DNA of 6,035 nucleotides from Deltaproteobacteria bacterium (lineage in GTDB: Bacteria; UBA10199; DSSB01): positions 1 through 6,035 of the forward strand of contig JAIOPF010000156.1 in assembly GCA_021414045.1 (NCBI GenBank), read 5' to 3'. The notes below the pieces were generated by a model, which was not told the origin of the DNA, did not search any database, and saw only the letters and a program-made list of their open reading frames with translations. Below, piece by piece: positions 1 through 6,035 of the stretch. Within the stretch, counting starts at the first letter, position 1. The number at the start of each line of letters is the position of its first letter. Position numbers and translations under genes: made by a program.

Positions 1-1
1 T

Positions 2-1051
2 GAATTGGCGGCCATGGTTTCCAAGGAAATTCCCAAAGTCGTGGCGGGTACCTTCGGGGCTCTTTCGAGCTTCGCGGCTTCGGACGAGGATAAAATTATC
101 CAAAACCTCGCCCCGCTCCTCGAATCCTACCGCCTGCTGGAACAGGGAAATATTCAAGATGCCCTGCCTTTCCTCGAAATCGTGCGCAGCAATGGTTTCA
201 AGGAATACGGAGACGGGGACGAGACCAAGGGACGCGATCGTTTTCTCAAGGGATTGGAGTGGGTCAAATCCCAAGCCAAGGAAATCGAGAGATTGCACAA
301 GGAAGCCAAGCTTCTGCTGCGCGAGGGCAAGGAATCCGAGGCCGCTCCCAAAATTCAAGAGGCCAACGGTATTGCCGACAACGTCCAAAAAACTTTCTTT
401 GATGGATTGCCCAATGGATTGATGGATGCCCACCGTCTCCTAAAGATGGATGCAAGGTTCCGTATGAGTCGTGCCAATCTGGCCATTTTGGCCTTGATGA
501 AAAAGGAAATTCAAAGTTCGCGTTCGTCCAAGGTCGAAGAATACACGAATACCTGGTCCGTGGCTTGGAGATCCATCCCCTACGGGATCAAGGCCGTGAT
601 CGGCTCCCATGAGTCAAAATTCGACGACATCAATGCCGAAACCGCCAAGTCCCTGGACTTGGTCGACGAGATCGAAAGAAAGATCGATCGAGGAGAAGCC
701 GAATCGATCAGGGAGGCCCTGCAACAAATCCAAGACCAGGGCTCCGATCCATTGAAGACAAGCGCGAGGGAATTCGATGAATCCTGCGGCCCCATCTTGA
801 AGGGACTTATCCAGTATGTCGGGGACGCCAAACCCAACGAGGGGGTCGAGCAAGCCTTGTTGATGGGGGCGAAAACCTTCAGCGGATTTCTTGCCAATGA
901 AGAGATTACTTCAACCATCTATGGAATTGTCCAATTTTACTCCCGAAACTCCGGAAACCGAAAATTGGCCGGCGAAAACCTGAAAGTCGAAAAAATGCCG
1001 ACCTATGTCAGAGAACAAATCGAGGTCCAAGGTCCGTCCCCCGCTTTATGA
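2..1051 (+). CDS. Uncharacterised all-helical protein with TPR-like helix pairs, probably 5'-truncated by the window
   Basis: I do not recognise the family. The frame is open to the left edge, so the gene may begin upstream; within the window the possible starts are TTG at 5 and ATG at 14, neither with a clear ribosome site. Residues below count from the TTG at 5 (348 aa to the TGA at 1049-1051). The protein is charged, almost entirely predicted helix, and has no signal peptide or membrane segment in the visible part. Two stretches resemble tetratricopeptide helix pairs: residues 36-62 (LLEQGNIQDALPFLEIV within it) and 97-122 (AKLLLREGKESEAAPKIQEA). A third helix-turn-helix of similar style lies at 220-242. 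The region 80-125 could form a coiled coil. A single Cys (261) and no catalytic motif are visible, which suggests a scaffold or adaptor rather than an enzyme; that is inference. It converges with ligA and shares no transcript with it. Confidence 0.75.
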   Translation, partial: ELAAMVSKEIPKVVAGTFGALSSFAASDEDKIIQNLAPLLESYRLLEQGNIQDALPFLEIVRSNGFKEYGDGDETKGRDRFLKGLEWVKSQAKEIERLHKEAKLLLREGKESEAAPKIQEANGIADNVQKTFFDGLPNGLMDAHRLLKMDARFRMSRANLAILALMKKEIQSSRSSKVEEYTNTWSVAWRSIPYGIKAVIGSHESKFDDINAETAKSLDLVDEIERKIDRGEAESIREALQQIQDQGSDPLKTSAREFDESCGPILKGLIQYVGDAKPNEGVEQALLMGAKTFSGFLANEEITSTIYGIVQFYSRNSGNRKLAGENLKVEKMPTYVREQIEVQGPSPAL

Positions 1052-1066
1052 GCCACAGTCAAATAA

Positions 1067-1093
1067 ATTTTGGCTACTGGCACTCCGCCAAAT
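1067..1093. terminator. Weak hairpin in the convergent gap, possible bidirectional terminator
   Basis: The 66-base gap between the two convergent stop codons contains a 6-bp inverted repeat, TTTGGC at 1069-1074 and GCCAAA at 1087-1092, with a 12-base loop. A competing smaller stem, TGGC 1078-1081 with GCCA 1087-1090, is also possible. There is no clean run of T on either side; on the minus strand the stem is followed by AATTTATTT, which is only mildly U-rich. The position, immediately after both genes, is right for a terminator, but the structure is weak. Confidence 0.25.
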
Positions 1094-1117
1094 ATGGAAC
1101 CATTTGTTGGGGACATT

Positions 1118-3058
1118 TCAGTCGGGAGACGATTCCAGCATTTGCAGGAATTCTTCCTCGGAGAGGATCTTGATAGCGGCGCCCTTTTGCATCAAAGATT
1201 CCGCCTTGATCCATTTATTCCCTTTGTCGCGGTTTTTGTAGCCCTCGCTGCCGATGACGAGATAATCGAGATCCTTGGTCACCCCACCGGAGATTTCTCC
1301 CCCCAGCGCCTCGACTTGCTTCTCGGCGGCGCCCCGCTCCATCGCGGCCATTTTTCCGGTGAACAAGAAAGTTTTTCCGGAAAACTTGCCCTCCTTGGCA
1401 AGGCTCCGTTCGTCGAGGGTGACGAACTGAAGCAGCTTATCCACGGTCCCAGATTTTTCTCGAAGCCCATTCACCACCTCACGGGCGATGACAGGGCCGA
1501 TGGTATGGATGGCGCTCAATTCTTCCTCGGAGGCCTCGCGAATCTTCTCCAAACGGCGCAGCTGTTTCGTTAAAACCTCGCTGCTGTGCTTGCCAAGCTC
1601 GGGAATGCCGAGGCTACGCAGGAACAAAGGCAAAGGCACCGTGCGATGAGCCTGGATCTGGGCGATTAATTTATCGGCGAGAATCTCCCCTACCCGCTCC
1701 AAGCTGAGCAGGTCGTCCCTTTTCAGGCGGAAGAAATCCGGCAGGTCCTCGACGTATCCCGTATCGTAGAGCTGCTCGATCATTTTGTCGCCGAAACCTT
1801 CGATCTCGAGAACGTCGACGAAGTGGCGCAACTCGCCCAGCCGAGTGCTACGGCATCCCTTGCCGTTGGTGCAGAAAAGAAAATCATCGCGCACCTCGGT
1901 AGGCGAACCACAGGAGGGACATTTTTTGGGGGCCTCGACGATTTTTTTTGTCTTCTCCAGGACTTCCTCGAGGTTGGGAATGACCCCGCCGCGCCGCATC
2001 ACCAGGACCTTCGCGCCTATCGAGACTCCCATATTTTTCATCAGGCCGTAGTTGTGCAGCGAGACGCGAGACACGCTGGCCCCACTCAGGCGCGTCGGGT
2101 CGATGATTCCGATGGGCGTGATCACGCCGGTGCGGGAGACGCTCCATTCCACCTCGCGCAGGACGCTCTGTGCCGCGTCACCCTGAAATTTATAGGCGAT
2201 GGCCCAACGCGGATGGTGGGAACTGGCCCCTAATCGAGTCTGATCCTCGATTTGGTTGGCCTTGTAGACGACGCCGTCCAGCTCGTAATCGAGGGAGTCG
2301 CGTTTCTTGAAATATTCCTCATAGGCGGCCTGAAGCTTTTCCGGCTGATTGGGGACCACTTCGGTGTCAATGGTCGTGAATCCCAATTTTTTGAGATGGC
2401 GAATCTTCTCGATCTCCTCCTTGAGATCCATTCCGATCAGCTCGTAGGCGAAGAAATTGAGTGAATATTCCGCGGTTTTTTTCGGATCCTTCTGCTTCAA
2501 CGCGCCGGCCGCCAAATTGCGCGGATTCGCGAAATTATCCTGGTATTTTTTTTTGAAGACGGAGAGACGCATGTAGATTTCGCCGCGTACCTCGATGGGA
2601 CCCTTCGCTAACCGCTCGGGCACGTCCCCGACTTCGCGAACGTTTTGCGTGATGTCGTCGCCTTTGGTTCCGTCGCCCCGCGTTTCGGAGCGGAACAATC
2701 GCCCCGTCTCGTCGTAATGGATGGCGATGGCGAGACCGTCGATCTTCGGCGAAACAACCACATCTCCCTTAAGCTTCGAGGCCCAATCGGCCAAATCTTC
2801 GACAGTGTAGCATTTGTCTAGGCTGAGCATCGGCGTGGAATGGAGCACTTTCTTGCCCGAGCCCTCGCTTAAATCCGATCCCACTTCCTCCAACACCGGA
2901 GAATCGGCTTTCAGGCGCTTGAGGCGCTCGACCAGCAAGTCGAATTCCTCGTCGCTGATCTCGGGTTTCGCCTGCTTGAAATAGAGATCGTTATGGCGAC
3001 GAATGGCTTTTTCGAGTTCGGCGACGCTCATTTCCTGGAGGGGCTTCATTTTTTTCAA
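1118..3058 (-). CDS. ligA: NAD+-dependent DNA ligase LigA
   Basis: Seals 5'-phosphate/3'-OH nicks in duplex DNA in replication and repair, using NAD+ and releasing NMN and AMP. All LigA domains are present in 646 aa, slightly shorter than the 671 aa of E. coli. Domain Ia is at about 10-60 (Tyr26, Asp36, Asp40). The nucleotidyltransferase domain has the adenylated Lys105 in KIDG (105-108), TRGDG 126-130, VRGE 157-160, FANPRN 176-181, DGVVYK 261-266 and Lys290. The OB fold keeps Arg309-Thr310. A four-Cys zinc finger uses Cys380, 383, 396 and 402. Helix-hairpin-helix repeats follow (about 410-530), then a BRCT domain from about 555. Oddities: Ser103 stands where most LigA have Glu (E. coli Glu113), Phe27 where Tyr/His is usual, and Lys188 where E. 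coli has Arg208. The start is TTG at 3058, preferred because GAGG lies 8 bases upstream; ATG at 3049 is the alternative. It is second in an operon after the phosphatase gene. Confidence 0.97.
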   Translation of the reverse strand: MKKMKPLQEMSVAELEKAIRRHNDLYFKQAKPEISDEEFDLLVERLKRLKADSPVLEEVGSDLSEGSGKKVLHSTPMLSLDKCYTVEDLADWASKLKGDVVVSPKIDGLAIAIHYDETGRLFRSETRGDGTKGDDITQNVREVGDVPERLAKGPIEVRGEIYMRLSVFKKKYQDNFANPRNLAAGALKQKDPKKTAEYSLNFFAYELIGMDLKEEIEKIRHLKKLGFTTIDTEVVPNQPEKLQAAYEEYFKKRDSLDYELDGVVYKANQIEDQTRLGASSHHPRWAIAYKFQGDAAQSVLREVEWSVSRTGVITPIGIIDPTRLSGASVSRVSLHNYGLMKNMGVSIGAKVLVMRRGGVIPNLEEVLEKTKKIVEAPKKCPSCGSPTEVRDDFLFCTNGKGCRSTRLGELRHFVDVLEIEGFGDKMIEQLYDTGYVEDLPDFFRLKRDDLLSLERVGEILADKLIAQIQAHRTVPLPLFLRSLGIPELGKHSSEVLTKQLRRLEKIREASEEELSAIHTIGPVIAREVVNGLREKSGTVDKLLQFVTLDERSLAKEGKFSGKTFLFTGKMAAMERGAAEKQVEALGGEISGGVTKDLDYLVIGSEGYKNRDKGNKWIKAESLMQKGAAIKILSEEEFLQMLESSPD

Positions 3059-3684
3059 AACGCGAACCTCGTGACGAAAAGGCGGTCCAAATCTCCGCGT
3101 TGATTCACGCAGATCACCCTATCCCAACTGTCGATCTCGCCCTCGATCAGGGAAACCGAAACGTTGTCGATGCGGAACTTCCAGATATTCTCGGAAGGAA
3201 TGCCCAAGAACTCCATGACGACGCACTTGATCCAATCGGCATGGGAGACGGCGAGCACGGTTTGGTCGGCATGTTCCCGCTGCACTTGCCGGACAAATTC
3301 CATCGCTCTATCCCTGACCTGGTACAGAGTCTCTCCGTTAGGTGCGACGGGGGTATCGAGGCGTTTAAAATATGGGGTGTAATCCGGCAAGGTGCGAACC
3401 TCTTCGAAGGTCATCCCAACCCAATCCCCGTAATGGATCTCTACCAGGCGATCATCATACTTCGGCTTGATCCCGCGATCTTCAGTGAGAATCTGCGCTG
3501 TCTCACGGGCCCGGCAAACTGACGAACTATAGACCGCGTCGACCCCGAATCGAGCTAAACCCTCCTTAAGGCTCAAGGCCTGCAGGCGGCCGGTCTCATT
3601 CAGCCCTATTTCTTGGCGTCCCATGATGCGCCGGTCGCGGTTCCAGTCGGTCTCCCCGTGGCGCACTAATAGCAGTTTTAGCAT
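3055..3684 (-). CDS. Histidine phosphatase family protein (phosphoglycerate mutase/CobC-like)
   Basis: A 209-aa single-domain enzyme of the histidine phosphatase superfamily, branch 1, which transfers or hydrolyses phosphate through a phospho-histidine. The signature LVRHGETDWN is at 6-15, with His9 as the expected nucleophile and Arg8 in the phosphate pocket. Arg58 in SSSVCRARETA is the second pocket Arg, Glu82 (VEIHYGDW) the likely proton donor, and His148 (VSHADW) the second catalytic His. All core residues are present, so it should be active. Length and motifs fit cofactor-independent-of-2,3-BPG phosphatases such as alpha-ribazole phosphatase CobC or broad-specificity GpmB/PhoE-like enzymes. 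The substrate cannot be told from sequence and no cobalamin gene is nearby, so no symbol is given. No signal peptide, hence cytoplasmic. ATG at 3684 is the only ATG after an in-frame TAG (3699-3697); a G-run abuts it at 1 base, leaving no well-spaced ribosome site. First gene of the pair with ligA, overlapping it. Confidence 0.93.
   Translation of the reverse strand: MLKLLLVRHGETDWNRDRRIMGRQEIGLNETGRLQALSLKEGLARFGVDAVYSSSVCRARETAQILTEDRGIKPKYDDRLVEIHYGDWVGMTFEEVRTLPDYTPYFKRLDTPVAPNGETLYQVRDRAMEFVRQVQREHADQTVLAVSHADWIKCVVMEFLGIPSENIWKFRIDNVSVSLIEGEIDSWDRVICVNQRGDLDRLFVTRFAF
3067..3070 (-). promoter_or_regulatory. Ribosome binding site deciding the ligA TTG start
   Basis: Minus-strand GAGG (3070-3067) lies inside the last codons of the upstream phosphatase gene, 8 bases before TTG at 3058-3056. 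The same motif would be 17 bases from the in-frame ATG at 3049, which is too far. The TTG overlaps the upstream TGA (3057-3055) as TTGA, the usual geometry of translational coupling. Confidence 0.55.
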
Positions 3685-3715
3685 GCCCCCATTTAACTAA
3701 GGGCGCCCCGGCGAA

Positions 3716-3736
3716 GAAAGGAAAAATTTTCTTTTC
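3716..3736. promoter_or_regulatory. Near-perfect inverted repeat at the centre of the divergent intergenic gap, candidate operator
   Basis: Left arm GAAAGGAAAA (3716-3725) and right arm TTTTCTTTTC (3727-3736) are inverted copies with one mismatch (at 3720) around a single central A at 3726. The gap between the divergent start codons is 3685-3766, whose midpoint is 3725.5, so the palindrome is centred between the two genes. A 1-base spacer is poor for an RNA hairpin but suits a dimeric DNA-binding protein. The arms are a purine run facing a pyrimidine run, so simple AT-rich promoter composition could also produce this. A second, perfect 8-bp palindrome, GGGCGCCC, lies at 3701-3708. I find no convincing -35/-10 pair on either strand of this gap, though both genes must be transcribed from it or from further away. 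Confidence 0.35.
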
Positions 3737-3766
3737 AGAAATTCCCAAAACATGGTCAGATGAAGC

Positions 3767-6035
3767 ATGCTGCAAATCCAACGCCAAGTTTTACCCAACG
3801 GTTTGACCCTTCTTCTCCTCGAAACGCATCAAGCCCCCGTGGTCGCGATCAATATCTGCGTCCGGGTAGGCTCCCGTTACGAAACGGACCAAGAGGCCGG
3901 CATTTGCCACCTCATCGAGCACATGCTGTTCAAAGGCACGGAACGCCTGGGGCCCGGGGAAGTCGCTAAGAAGATCGAAGCCAGCGGAGGCGACGTCAAC
4001 GCCTACACCAGCTTTGACGAAACCGTTTACCATTGCACCTTGGCCAGCCGGCATTTCGAGGCGGGCCTCGAAATCCTTTCCGACGCCGTCCTCAACTCCA
4101 CCTTCGATCCCGAGGAGCTGTCCCGCGAAAAAGAAGTTGTTATCGAGGAAATCCTCCGCAGCAAGGACAGTCCGGGCAAGGTCCTCTCCGAGGCGATGTT
4201 CGAGAAGGCCTTCCCGAACCACAATTACGGGCGCCCCATCATCGGCTTCAAAGAGACCGTCCAGGGCTTCCCCCGCGAAAAAATCGTCGACTTCTATCGC
4301 TCGTGGTACGTCCCCGAAAACATGGTGGTGATCGTCGCGGGCGATTTCAAGACCGAAGCGACCCAAAAGCGCTGCGAAAAAATCTTCGGCGGCCTCCCGG
4401 GGACGCCTTCTCCCAAGGGCGAATCTTCCGTCGAAACCCCGCAAAAAGAACCTCGCTCGGTGGTGCTGACGAATCCCATCCAGGGCAGCACCATGATGAT
4501 GGGATATCATGTCCCGGCACTCGATCACGAGGACATCCCGGCGCTGGATATCCTCAGCCACATCCTGGGCGAGGGAGAAAGCTCCCGCCTCGAGCTCAAA
4601 ATCAAAGAGCGCCAAGGGCTCGTGAATTCGGTCTACTCCTACGTCTATTCCCCGGCCGATCCCGGTCTCTTCGCGGTGGGATACAACCTGCCGGAGAAAA
4701 ACCTGCCCAAGGCTACCCAGGCCATCGCCGAGGAAATTTACCAGTTTCAGGATAAAAAGCTCGATCACGACGAACTGGCCCGCGCCAAGATCAACATCAA
4801 AAGCGACGCCGTCTACGAGAAGGAAACCGTCGAGGGAGTGGCGCGAAAATACGGCTATTTCGAGACCATCCTGCGTCGCTATCAAGTCGACGAGCACTAT
4901 TACCAAAAGATCGACGCCGTCGGACCCGACGACGTCCGCGAAGTCGCCGCGAAATACCTCCGCCCCGAGCGCCTGAATATCGGGCTCATCTATCCCCAAG
5001 ATTCCAAGCGCAAGATCCAGGCGAAGGACCTGTTGGATTGGGCAAAACCCAAAAAGCCGGCCAAGGCCGCCAAGAAAAACGACAGCGCGGAAGTCCACTA
5101 CCTCAAGCTCAAAAACGGTCTCCGCTTGATCTTGAAGGAAAACAACAATGTCGGTACCGTTGTCATTCGCACCGCCCATCTTGGCGGACTTAGGGCCGAA
5201 ACGAAGAAGAATAACGGCATCCACGGCTTCTTGGCCCAGCTCTGGGGCAAATCCACGGTGCAACTCAGCGCCGAGGACATGGCCCGAGAAGTCGAGATGA
5301 TCGCCGGGAGCATTCAAGCTTACAACGGCCGCAACGTCAGCGGAATGAAGGCCGACTTCCTCAGCGAAAAAATGCGCGACGGCGTCCAGCTGTTTCTCGA
5401 CGCCTTCCTCCACCCCCGTTTCGACAAGCAAGAAATTGAACGGGAACGCCAAAATATCCTCGAGGCCCTGAAGCGCGAGGAAGACCAGTTGGCCGGCTTG
5501 GCCTTCAAGGCCTTCCAGCAAGCCCTCTTCCCCAAGCACCCCTATGGAATGTCCATGCTCGGCACGGCCGCCACGGTGAAGCGCTTCACCCGAAAGGATT
5601 TGGTCAAGGCCTTCGAGGACAATCTCGATCCGAGCCGAATGGTCATTTCTGTCGTTGGCGATTTCGATTGGGAAACCATGGCCGGCCTATTGCGTCCCGC
5701 CCTGGAATCCATTCGCGGGAAACGCAAGGGCTTCAAGATTCCAAAGAAGGATCCTGCCCCGAAGAAGATCCAGACCCTCGAAAAGGTGAAAGACAAATTC
5801 CAGGCCCACTTGGTCTTGGGTTTTCAAGGCGTCAGCTTCGCCGACCAAGACCGTTACGCCTTGGACGTGCTCAACAACATCCTCGCGGGGCAAGGGGGAC
5901 GTCTCTTCCTCGAATTGCGGGACAAGCTCTCGCTGGCCTACTCCGTGACCTCCTTGAGCCAAGAAGGCATCGAACCGGGGTATTTTGGCGTCTACATCGC
6001 CACCGAACCCCGCAAGGTCGCCACCGCGATCGAGG
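3767..6035 (+). CDS. Two-module M16 (insulinase/pitrilysin family) zinc metallopeptidase, 3' end outside the window
   Basis: Zinc-dependent peptide protease; M16 enzymes enclose unfolded peptides in a clamshell chamber. At least 756 residues are visible with no stop; about 100 more would complete the second module. Module 1 (about 1-425) has the inverted zinc motif HLIEH: His48 and His52 bind zinc, Glu51 is the catalytic base, and Glu128 in VVIEEI is the third ligand, 75 residues on as in mitochondrial processing peptidase. A Lys/Ala/Pro-rich linker (about 426-440) leads to module 2, which aligns with an offset of about 439 but has Gly487, Ala490, Gln491 and Ala567 at the four active-site positions, so it is catalytically dead. 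Module 2 keeps an Arg712/Tyr725 pair; at the matching place module 1 has Arg274 and Asn287. ATG at 3767 is chosen because an in-frame TGA lies two codons upstream (3761-3763) and the N-terminus starts directly in the family's first strand (QRQVLPNGLTLL). No signal peptide, so probably cytoplasmic. The ribosome site is poor. Confidence 0.93.
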   Translation, partial: MLQIQRQVLPNGLTLLLLETHQAPVVAINICVRVGSRYETDQEAGICHLIEHMLFKGTERLGPGEVAKKIEASGGDVNAYTSFDETVYHCTLASRHFEAGLEILSDAVLNSTFDPEELSREKEVVIEEILRSKDSPGKVLSEAMFEKAFPNHNYGRPIIGFKETVQGFPREKIVDFYRSWYVPENMVVIVAGDFKTEATQKRCEKIFGGLPGTPSPKGESSVETPQKEPRSVVLTNPIQGSTMMMGYHVPALDHEDIPALDILSHILGEGESSRLELKIKERQGLVNSVYSYVYSPADPGLFAVGYNLPEKNLPKATQAIAEEIYQFQDKKLDHDELARAKINIKSDAVYEKETVEGVARKYGYFETILRRYQVDEHYYQKIDAVGPDDVREVAAKYLRPERLNIGLIYPQDSKRKIQAKDLLDWAKPKKPAKAAKKNDSAEVHYLKLKNGLRLILKENNNVGTVVIRTAHLGGLRAETKKNNGIHGFLAQLWGKSTVQLSAEDMAREVEMIAGSIQAYNGRNVSGMKADFLSEKMRDGVQLFLDAFLHPRFDKQEIERERQNILEALKREEDQLAGLAFKAFQQALFPKHPYGMSMLGTAATVKRFTRKDLVKAFEDNLDPSRMVISVVGDFDWETMAGLLRPALESIRGKRKGFKIPKKDPAPKKIQTLEKVKDKFQAHLVLGFQGVSFADQDRYALDVLNNILAGQGGRLFLELRDKLSLAYSVTSLSQEGIEPGYFGVYIATEPRKVATAIE

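Noticed and set aside
1070..1573. A 167-codon plus-strand open frame starting in the convergent gap and crossing the ligA 3' end.
   Set aside because: It is antisense to the BRCT and helix-hairpin-helix coding region of ligA, has no recognisable motif and no ribosome site.
1823..2233. A 136-codon plus-strand open frame within the ligA region.
   Set aside because: It lies fully antisense to the conserved OB-fold and zinc-finger coding part of ligA, so it is a shadow frame.
3055..3684. Naming the phosphatase cobC or gpmB.
   Set aside because: The catalytic residues are shared across the whole branch, no cobalamin or glycolysis gene is adjacent, and nothing in the sequence fixes the substrate.
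3701..3708. The palindrome GGGCGCCC as an operator or terminator of its own.
   Set aside because: Eight GC-only bases are easily found by chance in this composition, there is no T-run after it, and no gene ends here. It is mentioned only alongside the larger inverted repeat.
4033..4755. A 240-codon plus-strand open frame overlapping the M16 gene in another frame.
   Set aside because: Its product is very rich in Arg, Pro and Gly, typical of an out-of-frame reading, and the M16 frame over the same bases is conserved.
3791..5539. A 582-codon open frame on the minus strand, opposite the M16 gene.
   Set aside because: The plus strand here encodes an unmistakable M16 peptidase with motifs on both sides of this stretch. 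The minus-strand product is a monotonous Val/Asp/Phe/Leu/Gly-rich sequence with no motif, as expected when a gene with strong third-position GC bias is read in antisense.

Overview
The window is a compact, protein-coding stretch of a moderately GC-rich bacterial chromosome. It holds four protein-coding genes and no RNA genes, CRISPR array, insertion sequence or phage gene that I can see. A zinc peptidase of the M16 family and an NAD+-dependent DNA ligase with several subclade-like motif variants would fit a Gram-negative, deltaproteobacteria-like lineage or a related candidate phylum. That placement is a guess from protein style only; nothing here fixes the taxonomy.

Layout. Positions 2-1051 (+) carry the end, or most, of an all-helical protein of unknown function with TPR-like helix pairs. 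It converges on a minus-strand pair across a 66-base gap (1052-1117) that holds only a weak hairpin. The pair is a histidine phosphatase (phosphoglycerate mutase-like) gene at 3684-3055 followed by ligA at 3058-1118. The two overlap by a TTGA stop/start junction, with a GAGG ribosome site placed 8 bases before the TTG start, so they are almost certainly co-transcribed and translationally coupled. An 82-base divergent gap (3685-3766) then separates this pair from a large plus-strand M16 metallopeptidase gene that begins at 3767 and runs off the right edge at 6035. The exact middle of this gap is occupied by a near-perfect 10+1+10 inverted repeat, a possible shared operator.

How the genes relate. 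LigA seals nicks in replication and repair. The phosphatase is a soluble enzyme of unknown substrate. The M16 protein is a cytoplasmic-looking protein or peptide protease built from two homologous modules offset by about 439 residues: the first keeps the zinc site, and the second has lost every zinc ligand but keeps the Arg/Tyr pair that the first lacks in part. There is no evidence that the four genes form one pathway. I see no convincing new biological system; the best leads are the division of labour in the M16 fusion, the altered adenylation-site residues of LigA, the central palindrome, and the unrecognised helical protein.
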